64,000 bases of DNA from Daucus carota subsp. sativus (taxonomy: Eukaryota; Streptophyta; Magnoliopsida; Apiales; Apiaceae): positions 43,770,689 to 43,834,688 of the forward strand of contig NC_030381.2 of NCBI RefSeq assembly GCF_001625215.2. Reading direction: 5' to 3'. Under the pieces are notes generated by a model. The model did no database searches. It worked only from the letters and a program-made list of their open reading frames with translations, and had not been told where the DNA came from. This document shows positions 20,196 through 30,959 of the stretch, piece after piece. Made by a program: the position numbers and the translations under genes. The stretch's first letter is position 1. Every line of letters starts with the position of its first letter.

Positions 20196-21420
20196 TTTTG
20201 TGCTAGCAAATCCAGAATGAATATCTTCCTTGCTCAAATGGCTTTTGTAATAATCGAGACAAAACAACACACAAATGTATGATTAATTAAAGAGAAGAGG
20301 GTCCGGAACAAGGTAACGACCCTCTCCTCAATAATGTAAAGTTGTGTGGGATAACCTCTAAAGAGGTTCTGGAGAAATGAAAGAACATGAAGATCACTTT
20401 TATTATGCATTTGGCCAACATGTTTAGATTCCTTATTTTTCGTAGATAATCTGTGGCTTGAAGGTTTTGGACTAGGTTCTCGGGTAGGATAGTAGTAAAT
20501 TGTTCGTGCCTTATATTTGTGGAACAATTATTACAACAAAACATGCACAATCGAGCTGACTAAAATATATACACATACATTTAGGTGTTGTGAAGCTCAA
20601 GGCTTGTCAGGATTTTATTACTGTGAATCTGTGATAACATGGAGCGCAACTTTATGTTTGGTTATGTAAGTTCATTCCAACTTGGAATTTCTATTGTCTA
20701 AAAAAAACTTAGAATTCTAAATTTTTTTATAGAAATTTGTTTATCAGAATTTCTAAAAATTGCTACATTATTTTAATTGGAGCAACAAATGTGTATTTTT
20801 TTTCTGCATCTTAGCTGTTTTTATATGATAATATTTTTATAATATAATGTATAAGTAAAACAAAATTAAAAATTCCAAAGTTCAATGGATAGTTTGGTTT
20901 ATTATATATTCTTTCTACATAAATCAAATTTATTTACTATTATAAATTTTATTTCCTATTTTAGCGCATTGCATCTCGATATTAATGCATTTTAGAGCTT
21001 GATTGTGAAATAAAAAATGAACTAAATAAATAGTTACTTTGTTTTCAGATCGCTTTTACATATAGAATATTCAAATTTTTTGATTTAAAAAATATTATAA
21101 TGACATCTTCAGCAATCCAACTTATATTAAATATAAAACTAAAACTAGTAGCATCGCACATAAATAGCATCTGTAATCAATGTTGAGAACTATTAGTTAC
21201 ATCAATTAATATTGAAGCAATAAATATCTCTAAAATATGAAAAATTTTATTGTGAAAGATGAGTTGTTGTTGTATCCAATTATCCATTATCATTTCAGAA
21301 TTGATGCGAGTCTTATAATTTTTCAAAATATTATATAATTTTTTCTTGAAAAACCTATTAAAACTCATACGAAAAGACATAAAATATCAAAATATAAAAT
21401 ATTAATATCCAAAAACTGTA
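20196..21420. other. 5' flank of the pectinesterase gene and AT-rich spacer
   Basis: The stretch 20196-20560 is probably promoter and leader of the minus-strand pectinesterase. Its overlapping minus-strand frames match nothing. From 20.6 to 21.4 kb the sequence is very AT-rich, with no supported gene. Confidence 0.4.
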
Positions 21421-21427
21421 CAACCTA

Positions 21428-21640
21428 TTTTTTTTTTTTAACGTAGGAACCCGCAGCCGCTACCCTTCGGGTGCACACTAGGTAAACCCACGAGCTCACG
21501 CAATAGCCTGCAAACTACGTGAACCAAGGTAAACCGCACCTAAGCGCGACAGGCTCTGATCCAGGAGGCATAATCACAAATTCTGCTTCCTTCGGGAGTC
21601 GAACCTGTGACCCAACCTTGATAACAAGATATTCTATTTC
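21428..21640 (-). mobile_element. tRNA-derived SINE, minus strand, 5' part uncertain
   Basis: The minus strand contains a Pol III B box, GGTTCGACTCC (about 21607-21597). A GC-rich body with TTACCTTGGTTCACG and GTGCACCCGAAGGG follows, and the unit ends in a run of A (poly-T on plus at 21428-21440). That order, B box, body, poly(A), is the layout of plant SINEs. A convincing A box is not found, so the 5' end may be truncated. No target duplication was identified. Confidence 0.6.
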
Positions 21641-22682
21641 ATCCAAAAAAATTAGATTTATGTTTTTTTGAAAAATTGGTAAATAAATTGATGATGAAAA
21701 AACAAACAAGGCTTGATCAGTAAAAGGAACGAAGATCCGGAAAATGAAGCAGTGACGATTAGAACACTAGTTACGGAGTTGACTCTCAAAATAAGATTAT
21801 CTCCCACCCTTTGTGATTTAATAATCAACGGTTCCACTTATTAATTTACTGATATCTCTCAGATTTGATTTTTTAAATTCGATTATCGATGTAAATTTGT
21901 TTAAATGATACGGAAATGTTAGAAGATAAGTGTTAAAACATATTCGCTTGTTTATTATGAATAGAGCTGTTAATCGATACGGACTATCCGGTGTCTGGGC
22001 TTATATTATGCTTGAAAATATGATACATGTTTCATATTCGTTTTGAAAACGATTCAAATTTGGAGGAAAAATTAAACCTTATTATGATTCCGAATATGAG
22101 CACTCATATACCGCTCAAATTAGGTCTCATATTATTTTCCATAATATGATCCTACCCGAATACTCGAATATGATCCATGGTTCATATTTGATTTAAAAAT
22201 ATCATATTTTAACCCATTATATTTTTAAGTAAATAGTCATCATATTATAAAATTTTAATATCTTATTTAAGTTTAAATCTTCATAAAACATGATTTATTA
22301 ACTGTGATAATGCATATTATCATTATATATATTTAATAAATTATATATAAACATACATATAATTATAAGTTATAATATATAATTATTATAGTTTTATAGT
22401 ATATATTTTTTCAAACTGAATAATAATCAATTGAATAATTGCAATTATAATGATATTTAATATTAGTGGATCATATCTGATTCATAATCACTGGATCATA
22501 AATTATCTGAAAAAATAGAAAATACGATACTAACTGATATTTAGTTCAAATCCGAATTCCAAATATCTAGGTGTGGTTTATATCCGAATAAGATAATCAG
22601 GACCCAAAATCTGACCAACTAAAAAATAATATGATCTTCTAGTTCAACACAATGATATCACCCTGTTACAGCCCCATCTAAG
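21641..22682. other. AT-rich spacer
   Basis: No gene is supported. The stretch 21960-22600 has repeated 'catattcg/ccgaat' motifs suggestive of decayed repeats. Confidence 0.35.
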
Positions 22683-23630
22683 GGGCCGTTTGGCTTAATT
22701 TAAAATAAGTGACTTATTGCTTGAAGTAAATAAGTAAATTATAACTAACAAGTGAACTTCAGTTATAAATTAATAAAAGTGTTTGGATAACTTTTATTTA
22801 TAAGTTAATTGAGTGTTTGGTAATTTAAATTTATAAATTCATAAAAAATTCAAATTATTAAAATAAAAGAGACTTTATTAATAAATAAAGTTTATTACAT
22901 ATTAAAATTTCAAAAACTTCAAATAAAATTCAAATACCTAAAAAAGCTAAAAAAAGCTATCATTTCTAACTTTCAGCTCCCGGCTTAAAAAACTCAAAAG
23001 AAGCATTTCTGCTTCTTTTGCCAAACACCACGTAGAAAGTAAAAGCAATTTAAAGTGTCAAAAAAAGTCAGGAAATGCTTATTTTAAGTATTGCCAAACA
23101 TCCCATAAATCATATAACTCATAAGAGTTAAGTTCTATGGAGTACAAAAAAAATTGGAGTATTGGAGTACAAAGTTTGATAAAATGTAATCTAGTCATCT
23201 AAATTTCAATTTTTTTTGTCCAATAATATTTGTAAATATTTGACAACCTGCATATTATGTTCTGCAACATAAACATCGTGATCAAATGGTAGAATAATTA
23301 CTTTTATAAATCATAGGACTCTATGTTCTGCAATATAACTAATAAGCAGAATAATAATCTTAATACTTGTTAAAGTTGAAAAATATTAATGATTAATTGA
23401 CAATTATGTGCAAGACAACTTATAAATGATAGATTATATCAAAATTTGGATAATCGAAGATATTATATAGGATCAAACTAAAAAATTATGATTTGTACTC
23501 CAATACTTCAATGTTTTTATGTAATCCATAGAACTTAACTCTAACTGATAAATCATAAATCGTGAAAAAAAAGAAAAAAACTAAATCGTGAAAAAAGGAA
23601 AAACACTACATGAAGCCAAACGGGCCGTCA
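22683..23630. mobile_element. MITE with GGCCGTTTGGCTT ends, split by a second MITE
   Basis: The left end is GGGGCCGTTTGGCTTAA and the right end, in reverse, GGCCCGTTTGGCTTC. A typical internal mirror (AAGTGACTTATT..., CTTCTTTTGCCAAACACC) fits a short non-autonomous element enlarged by the insertion at 23124-23542. The superfamily (hAT or PIF) is not settled because no clean target duplication could be read. It ends immediately before the putative transcription start of CWC15. Confidence 0.55.
23124..23542. mobile_element. Nested TIR element (AGAGTTAAGTTCTATGGA ends)
   Basis: AGAGTTAAGTTCTATGGAGT at the left and its mirror at 23520-23542 bound 419 bp. The pairing continues inward through TGGAGTATTGGAGTACAAA. 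No open frame of note is present. It lies inside the GGCCGTTTGGCTT element, so it inserted later. Confidence 0.65.
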
Positions 23631-23639
23631 ATCTATTCG

Positions 23640-23721
23640 GGTCGACCCAAATCAACAATATAAGCCTATAGTTCTTCGCTTTCAATCTGGAACTAATCAT
23701 ATCTTTTGCTGTTCCCATCAA
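23640..23721 (+). other. Putative untranslated first exon of CWC15
   Basis: The segment ends in CCCATCAAG followed by GTATGT at 23720-23726, a strong plant 5' splice site. The next in-frame element on this strand is the CWC15 start at 24776. I infer a leader exon and an intron of about 1 kb. The transcription start itself cannot be placed. Confidence 0.4.
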
Positions 23722-24775
23722 GGTATGTATTTCTACGAATTAGTATTCAGTTCACGTGTATGTATATGTTTATATAGATTGAAAACTAACTATAACTGCT
23801 TAATTCAAATTGATTTGTATGATGAGATTAACCTAGGGCTCGGTGATTTATGAGTTTGTATATGATACATGGTCAATTTTGTTGATGTTTCTGAAGAAAT
23901 TTCTGCTAATTTTATTTGTTTAGAAATTAGCCCGTTGTGGTGGTAGTGAATTATAATTCCAACTAGACTTCGTAATCTAGGACGTAGGCGTGTGGTATAT
24001 ATGATTAAACTGCTAGTGAAGTATTTGCGGAAATTGTTTTGGTTGTGGCCTGCGGGAGAGAGATGTTTTGCTGTCAAAGCCGAGCAAGCACCTCATCATG
24101 AATATGTTAAAAGTGTTATGCCCATGTTTCGTAGGTATCTTAAGTAAATGACATTGACAGGATTGGACTAATTAACTGGGTAGTCTTCCTTATGTTCTTT
24201 TTAGCAATCTTGTTTGAGTAATCGAGCTTTCCTGGTACCTGCAATGTTTTCTATATACCTGCATAGACTCATCAATAGTTTCGACTATTAAGTTTCTTAA
24301 TAATGAATAAGAGCCAAAGATGTCCACTAACATATAAACTAAATTCTTAACTACGAATCACTGCAAAACATATTCAATGAAAATATAGTGACAATTTAGC
24401 GAGCATATGCATTTGGCCTTGAATATGAATTTGAATAGACTGAAGAATTGAACTAGATCTAATCAGGAAGGTATTAGACAATTTTATCAATTGTTTGGAT
24501 TGTACATATAAACCAACAAATTAGTTGCCTGTCTTAGTTTGTTTCATCAGTTAGTGTCGTCAATTTTACGGTTTTAGGTCGGTATAACCCAATTAAAGGA
24601 CTGTTTTGGATTTTATCATGTTTGATTTATTTGTGGTATTTGTTTTTGTAGTTGTTGATCGTAGAATGTTTGGTTTGTGTTAAATTTTGTTTTATTTTTT
24701 CTTTTTTTTTTTTTGGATTTTTTTACTAATTGATTAGGGTGTTTATGTTGGATAGTTTAAAGAAAAGAGAACAAG

Positions 24776-27700
24776 ATGACTACTGCGGCTCGACCAACCT
24801 GGGCACCTGCTAAAGGAGGGAATGAACAGGGCGGTACCAGAATTTTTGGCCCTTCTCAGAAGTACTCTTCAAGGGACATTGCTTCCCACACCACACTAAA
24901 GCCCAGGTTAGTTTTGAATATATCTTGTTTAAGACATAAGTTTCTTTTTGTGCTGATATAAGTTTCTTTGTGCTGTTATTACCTATTGCGAGAAGCTAAT
25001 ATGTATGTGTCAGGAACTCCAGGTCCTGGCAATCTGTTTTTGCATATTTTTGGCGTGTTTGATTGTTTTAGAAGAGAAACACAGAAGATAAGCAAAAAAA
25101 GGTAGAGAAACAACAGATTATAGAAAGATTTTGAGAGAAATGAGCAAGAAAAGAGAGATTTAAACATAGAAATGAGTTTAGAAGCTAGAAACCCGAGAGA
25201 GAAAGACATTCATCTATAGAGAGAGATTGGTGGAATTTTATTCCTTTTTATATATTTGTCCTTGAAATGTGAAGATAGGTTGCTATTTATAGGTAAAACA
25301 AATAAAAGTAAATGACAGTAAACGGCTTATCTACCCATACTAACCCCCATACTCTACTATGATATGACCAGAGTACTAATAGTACTGCTCAGTCACTGTT
25401 CCTGACGGTATATTATATTATGAAGTATGTGTGGGGTCAATGGTAGTATTTTGTCCATTAGTAAGATGTAAATAATCTCAATTTGTTTGTTAGAAAACAT
25501 ATCTAATTAAAGAATTAAATAATGGTATGAATTGGATAAGAGAACAAGACTTGTGAGATCTATACTCATTATAGGGACTATTACGTGATACATGAACACC
25601 TGTGCTGATAAAAGTAATGGGTTTATCGTATGTATGAACTAATGCTAATTAAGAAGATGCTTGGGTAATCCTTCATCGAAGTCTCTACACTAATTGCAAT
25701 ATTTCACGGCACTTTTAAAGTTGATTTTCACTATCCCCAACTTAGTTTATGAGGCAGGGTTCCGTCAAATCCAAACTTGTATTTTCATATGACGTGAATG
25801 AGGAATCTGTACATGTATGATGAGTGATGAGCTTCCGTTTCAAGTTTGTTGAATTTTAGTTTCAATATGTCCTTCCTCAGTTACATGAAGTAATTGGATA
25901 AAAAGTTTTTTAAATGTGAAAAAGAACATAAAGAGTTGGGTTTGGATATTGTATGGGAGAAGGAACTAAAGAAACCAACCCTGTGTGTAATTATGTTGAG
26001 CATCTTATCTTGATCGTAGTAGCTCAGTATGTCAATATGAAAGATCTGATAACTACTTTTAAGCACATGACTTGGTGATAATAAGAAGACCAAGTTAACA
26101 TGTAATTGCTTCTGTATGTAATTCTTATTACCACAATATAAAATATAAATTGTCTGTTGGAAGCTGATATTATAGTCACTCCTTTCCACAACATGACTGT
26201 TTGGTTATATCACTGTTTCAAAATAACAGTAAAAAGAGTAAAGTAGTAATCTTTGAATTTGTGTTACTATGATAGCCATAAGAAATATAGTTAAGTAGTT
26301 AATCTTTGACTTGGTGATAATTAAAAGACCAAGCTGATGTTTAAATGCTTCCATATGTAACTTTTATCACCACAATATAAAATATAAATTGTCTGTTGGA
26401 AGCTGATATTATAGTCACTCCTTTCCACAACATGACTGTTTGGTTATAACTACCTATACTGTAATAGCCGTAAGAAACTACTATACTTCTGTGTATAATT
26501 GTGGTTGTGGCATTAACATTTGTGTTAATATGTAATATTGTAATTGTTAAGTCCCTCAGGGCATTAGATTGAATTAGGAATAAGCATTTGAAAGCTCTAA
26601 CTTGGTTCGCTCTTTAAAATTGTTAATCACTTTAAATTTGAAACTTAAAAAATTACAGAAAACCTGACTACATGTGGATATACAGAGTTGGAAGTCAGTC
26701 TAGTCACTTCTTTTAAGGGTAGATGAACAGTGATATAGCTTTTACTTAAAAGTTAAAAGTAGGAGTTACTTTATTTGTTTAGAAATCTGTAACTCACATT
26801 ATGGTATGGATTACTACAGAAAGGAAGGGCAAGACACTCAGGAGGAACTGCAGAAGAGGAATCTTCGTGATGAGTTGGAGGAGCGTGAGCGAAGACATTT
26901 TTCGTCTAGAGGTATCATATAATTTAGAGGTATCTTATAATTTGACAAGTATACCTTTGTTTTTTTTTTGGTGCCTTGATGTCTTGTATTGACTTGTGAC
27001 TGTAAATTTGGTCGCAGAGGACAAAGATCGTAGGAAGGGAGGGCATCTGCTCTTGGAAGGTGATTCTACTAGATGTTTTTGTTTTTGTTTTCCCACTGCA
27101 AAGATTATTAGAAGTCTAACCAGTCAAATTATTACAGGTTCAAAAAGAGAGATCGAAGACCGTATGATTCCACGGAGTGCAGATGCTGATGATGAAGTGG
27201 AAATAAAAAGTGATGACGAGAGGTCTGTGTCCACTCACCCTCAATCCTTTTGTAGTTATTTTGTCAGCTAAGACTTGCAGATGGCTCATTTTTCATGATA
27301 TGATTGCCTAGTCTATAGTTTCTTCCTTGCATGTATCTATTTTCTCTGGTAACTTTACGGACTCATTTTGCTGCTAATAGCCATCTTCGACTCCTTTTAG
27401 TTTTGGTCATGCTTTGTTTAAGTGTTTGTATCAACTTCCATCGTAACACCTCCAGTTCCCGCCCCCTGTTGCGCCACTCACTTTAGTCAGATCGCAAGTT
27501 GTTGATTCTGCTGTATTTTGCTTTATTCTGTTGATTTTGTCTCTAAATTTTTTAACTTATAGCGAATTTACTGTATTATTATGTTCTTTGTAGTTTCTGA
27601 CTTTGAGTATCATCTACAGACCAAAGTGTCTATAATTTCTACTGAGGATTATAAATTTGTGAAAATTGCTAAAGTATATTGTGTTTTTTGTGTAGTGATG

Positions 27701-28335
27701 ACGACGATGATGATGAGGATGATACAGAAGCTCTTTTGGCTGAGCTTGAACAGATAAAGAAGGAAAGAGCAGAGGATAAACTACGGAAGGTGCGTATCTT
27801 CGACCTCATCACATTTCTTGAATAAATAATTTAGCAGGTTTTGCTCTATTGTTTAGGGGCGAATAGTTAGCCAAATAAATGTTTAAGCTGTGCTTCGTTT
27901 GCCTGTAAATCTGTGTCGTTTGCTTAACTTGTTTAACTAGAGGATTCAAGCTTGCGTCTTCAGCAGATTCTTTTTTGGACCTTAAATCTGTGATTTATTA
28001 TGTTTTTTACCATCCGTAGGAGCGTCAGGAACAAGAAGAGCAGCTTAAAGTCAAAGAGGCAGAATTGATACGCGGAAATCCTCTGCTGAATAACGCGACC
28101 TCGTTCAGTGTGAAAAGAAGGTTAGAGTTTTTTTCATGTCCAACTTGTCTATCATTAAATACATATCTTTATGTTCAGTTCGAATATTCATTGAGATCAC
28201 ATTTTGTTTAGGTGGGATGATGATGTGGTTTTTAAGAACCAGACTCGTGGTGAGACCAAAACACCCAAGCGCTTCATCAATGACACTATTAGGAGTGACT
28301 TCCACCGCAAATTTCTCCAGAAATACATGAAGTAG
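24776..28335 (+). CDS. CWC15: Spliceosome-associated protein CWC15 (Cwf15/Cwc15 family)
   Basis: Seven coding exons (24776-24906, 26820-26911, 27018-27059, 27138-27222, 27696-27789, 28020-28120, 28212-28335) join in frame to 222 residues, the family's usual size. The N-terminus [15 protein letters not shown] and the C-terminus, [16 protein letters not shown] through [20 protein letters not shown], are family hallmarks. The middle has an acidic block ([20 protein letters not shown]) and a charged coiled-coil region (residues ~130-170). CWC15 belongs to the Prp19/CDC5L-associated part of the activated spliceosome in the nucleus. All introns have GT..AG ends and the frame is intact, so the gene looks functional. 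The large first coding intron contains a 141-bp direct repeat. Confidence 0.95.
26069..26449. repeat. Direct repeat in CWC15 intron, 141-bp copies
   Basis: The segments 26069-26209 and 26308-26449 are about 90% alike and nearly identical over their last 100 bases (from ACCACAATATAAAATATAAA onward). The roughly 240-bp period suggests a tandem duplication with an intact spacer. Each copy begins with CTTGGTGATAA and an inverted CCAAG, a small hairpin. Confidence 0.85.
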
Positions 28336-28690
28336 CAAGTTGCTGTTTTAAAGTTGGAGGATTCTGAATTATGTTTTCATTATGAATCAAGAATGCTATC
28401 ATATATATGTATTAAATTGTATTATATAGTTTTATCACTGGATTATAAATCATTTCTGAAGTTAAATGTTAGTCATATGTTCAGCAAGTATTTCTTTGAG
28501 GCATGTTACGTTATATTAACGTCCGTTATTGTACCATATTTTAACCCATGTTTCTTGTCACACTTGTTAAATTTTGATATATACTTCACTAAAACTTATT
28601 TATAATTAACATCTGTTATTCAAGCTTCGTTAGGAAATATAAACATAGCAGAAGAATCAATTTATTTTGTACCTACCGGTGTGGCGTAAT
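28336..28690. other. CWC15 3' UTR and short spacer
   Basis: This is the AT-rich 3' flank of CWC15. It probably holds the 3' UTR and poly(A) signal. No separate gene is seen. Confidence 0.4.
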
Positions 28691-28691
28691 T

Positions 28692-28908
28692 CACCTTCCA
28701 TTGTTAAGTCTACTTGATATTATGGAAGTAATTCACCTTCCATTGTTAAGTCTACTTGATATTATGGAAGGGGATAATTCAGTGTTGAAACAAGAATCAC
28801 CTTCCATTGTCAAGTCTACTTGATATTATGGAAGGGTATAATTCAGTGTTGAAACAAGAATATAATATAATTACCTTCCAGTGTTAACTCTAATTGGTAT
28901 TATGGAAG
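28692..28908. repeat. Four irregular tandem copies of a 37-bp unit
   Basis: The unit CACCTTCCATTGTTAAGTCT plus ACTTGATATTATGGAAG appears at 28692, 28734, 28798 and (diverged) 28872. The unit's ends, CTTCCAT and ATGGAAG, are themselves complementary, so each copy could form a hairpin. Linkers share GGATAATTCAGTGTTGAAAC. Confidence 0.85.
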
Positions 28909-28959
28909 TATTCAACGTTGAAACAAGAATATAATTTGTATTTGTTACAAGTTGTAACA

Positions 28960-30470
28960 AGAATATAATTTATATTTGTTTCAGATTATGAGAAATTTGG
29001 TTTGATTTATTTAGATGAATATGGAATCGTATTTCACTGTTTATGCTATTTAGTTCTGTGAATAAAATAATACTGATACATATTTTTTTTTCAAATTTGT
29101 ACTCAATTTGTTTTAATTTGAAAAAATGACTCAAATTTGTTAATTATTTCAAATAAATAATAAAATGTGTAGACGTTATATAGCAAAATACTATTATATA
29201 TTTTTGACTTAATTTCAAATTTATTTGAAAGACATGCAACTCCCGGCAGATATAAAAACGAGTAGTTTATGATTTATTAAAGTGCAATTGTATAAAAAAT
29301 AATACATAAATTAGAGTCTTTTTTATAGCAAATCAGAATAAGAATTAGGCTTTACACTCAACTATCCCATCACATTCCACAAATTATAATGGACTATGTG
29401 TCACATATTTATAATGATAAAATTAAAACTGAAAAAAAATTAAAACACGAAAAATGAACAATAATCTAAATTTTAAAAGCACCAAGGACATAAAAGCAAT
29501 AGCAGCAAAACACGAGCAAATCACATAATTTTATATAAAAGCACCTTAAGCACATGTAATAGTTGATATGAGTCTCATATCTGTAACTTAATTGAAACTA
29601 AAATCTGATTTATATACAATTTATAAATTCGAGTTAAATAATATTTCATTAGTAAATATATACTAATGCAATGATTATTCTTTTACAAAAGATCATTATG
29701 AGTAATAATTATCTAATAAAAAGACAAATTATAGTAATTATTTCTATAAGTTGAATGATTCTCGAGGAAAAGGCAAATTAGATGGTTTTTATGGCCCCAA
29801 AATAAAAACTCTCGTAAAGAAAAGCCAAGGCCTTACAAAACTGAAAAATGATTATAATTATTTTCATCATACCCATATCAGATGTATCTCGTGTTCAAAA
29901 GTCGTAAATTCTGGTAAAAGATTACTTTACTTTTTATTTAATTATTTTTCGTTTATAATTAGTTACTTACTAATAATATTATTCTTTTTATGATTTTATC
30001 TGAACAACTTGTGTTTTAATTCTTTTTCTTTTCACTTTTCTTGTAAAAATAATACTAATAATATACTCCGTAATGTTTTTATAATGATTATTACTATTAT
30101 TAAACCCTTGTCTTCCGATGCGTACCAAAACCCCCACTGCCCCCTGTTTCGTCCCCCCCAAACCATCCTGTTTAGTTTTTACCTGCTTTTAAATACCAAA
30201 AATATGCAATTTTCACGTGCAAGAGTCCAAACAAAAAAAGTGGTATATACCTCCTGGATTTCATGAGCTACGACGAGGCGCAAGCCTTACCTTGCCGAAA
30301 CGGTTAAAGTCTCGTGTTCGGAGCAAGTTTTTTTTAAAAAGGGGGTTTTCCTGATAAACATTTTCTGGTATTGGAATAAATCATGATGGTTTGTTCATGT
30401 TTTTGTTGCATATTACAATCATGAGCTATAATAAACTTTTTTCATCCAGACATATATGTGTAGTTGGTGT
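28960..30470. other. AT-rich spacer and ZPR upstream region
   Basis: No gene is recognised. The segment 30250-30330 is a short GC-richer island (GACGAGGCGCAAGCC) with a B-box-like GTTCGGAGC, perhaps an old tRNA-derived relic. The promoter of the ZPR gene lies at the right end. Confidence 0.35.
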
Positions 30471-30472
30471 GC

Positions 30473-30482
30473 CTATAAATAG
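30473..30482 (+). promoter_or_regulatory. TATA box of the ZPR gene
   Basis: CTATAAATAG matches the plant TATA consensus. It lies about 30 bases before a CA-rich leader and 250 bases before the start codon, with a leader intron in between. Confidence 0.6.
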
Positions 30483-30597
30483 AGACATTCACATGCATTC
30501 CTAGACATCTCAACTCAAAACAACATACAGATAATCAGTAATCTCAACAAGGTTTACAAGTTTTAGCTATCCAAAATTTAACACATATTTGTCCATC

Positions 30598-30622
30598 ACA
30601 CACACACACACACACACACACT
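30598..30622. repeat. (CA)n microsatellite in ZPR leader intron
   Basis: About 12 CA units lie in the inferred leader intron 30552-30709 (donor AAG|GTTTAC, acceptor TTGCAG). Confidence 0.85.
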
Positions 30623-30728
30623 TTTTCACTACTAGATTAGATAATATGTTTTACTGATAAAGAGAACAGGTTGTCTGACAATTGTTTTCCTTGTTTATTT
30701 TTGTTGCAGGCAAAAGCAAGCACCCAGC

Positions 30729-30932
30729 ATGGACAAGAACAACTCAGAACTTTACTTGAAGAACTGCAAAATCATGCAAGAGAATGAGAGGCTTAGGAAG
30801 CAAGCTGCGGAGCTGAAACAGGAGAATAGGGCTCTGTTTACTGAGTTGAAGCATAGACTTGCTGCTTCCATCTCTGCTGGAGACAAAGCTGCTGTTGATT
30901 GCAACTCCAAGAAAACAGAAACAAAGAAGTGA
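30729..30932 (+). CDS. ZPR: LITTLE ZIPPER (ZPR3/4-type) microprotein
   Basis: The 67-residue protein contains NSELYLKNCKIMQENERLRK followed by a leucine/charged heptad stretch (QAAELKQENRALFTELKHRL) and a short hydrophilic tail. This is the ZPR signature: a leucine zipper without a DNA-binding domain, and 67 residues is the ZPR3 size. ZPR proteins dimerise with class III HD-ZIP transcription factors and block their DNA binding, tuning shoot-meristem activity and leaf polarity. The acceptor TTGTTGCAG 19 bases before the ATG suggests a leader intron, so the CDS itself is one exon. A TATA box lies at 30473. Antisense frames here are shadows. Confidence 0.92.
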   Translation: MDKNNSELYLKNCKIMQENERLRKQAAELKQENRALFTELKHRLAASISAGDKAAVDCNSKKTETKK

Positions 30933-30959
30933 AGCAAGCATCAACCTTGTCGCATCTAG

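Noticed and set aside
20196-20270. Upstream extension of the pectinesterase start (25 codons)
   Set aside because: The signal anchor sits right after the ATG at 20195; the extension would bury it and the upstream start codon is not clearly ATG.
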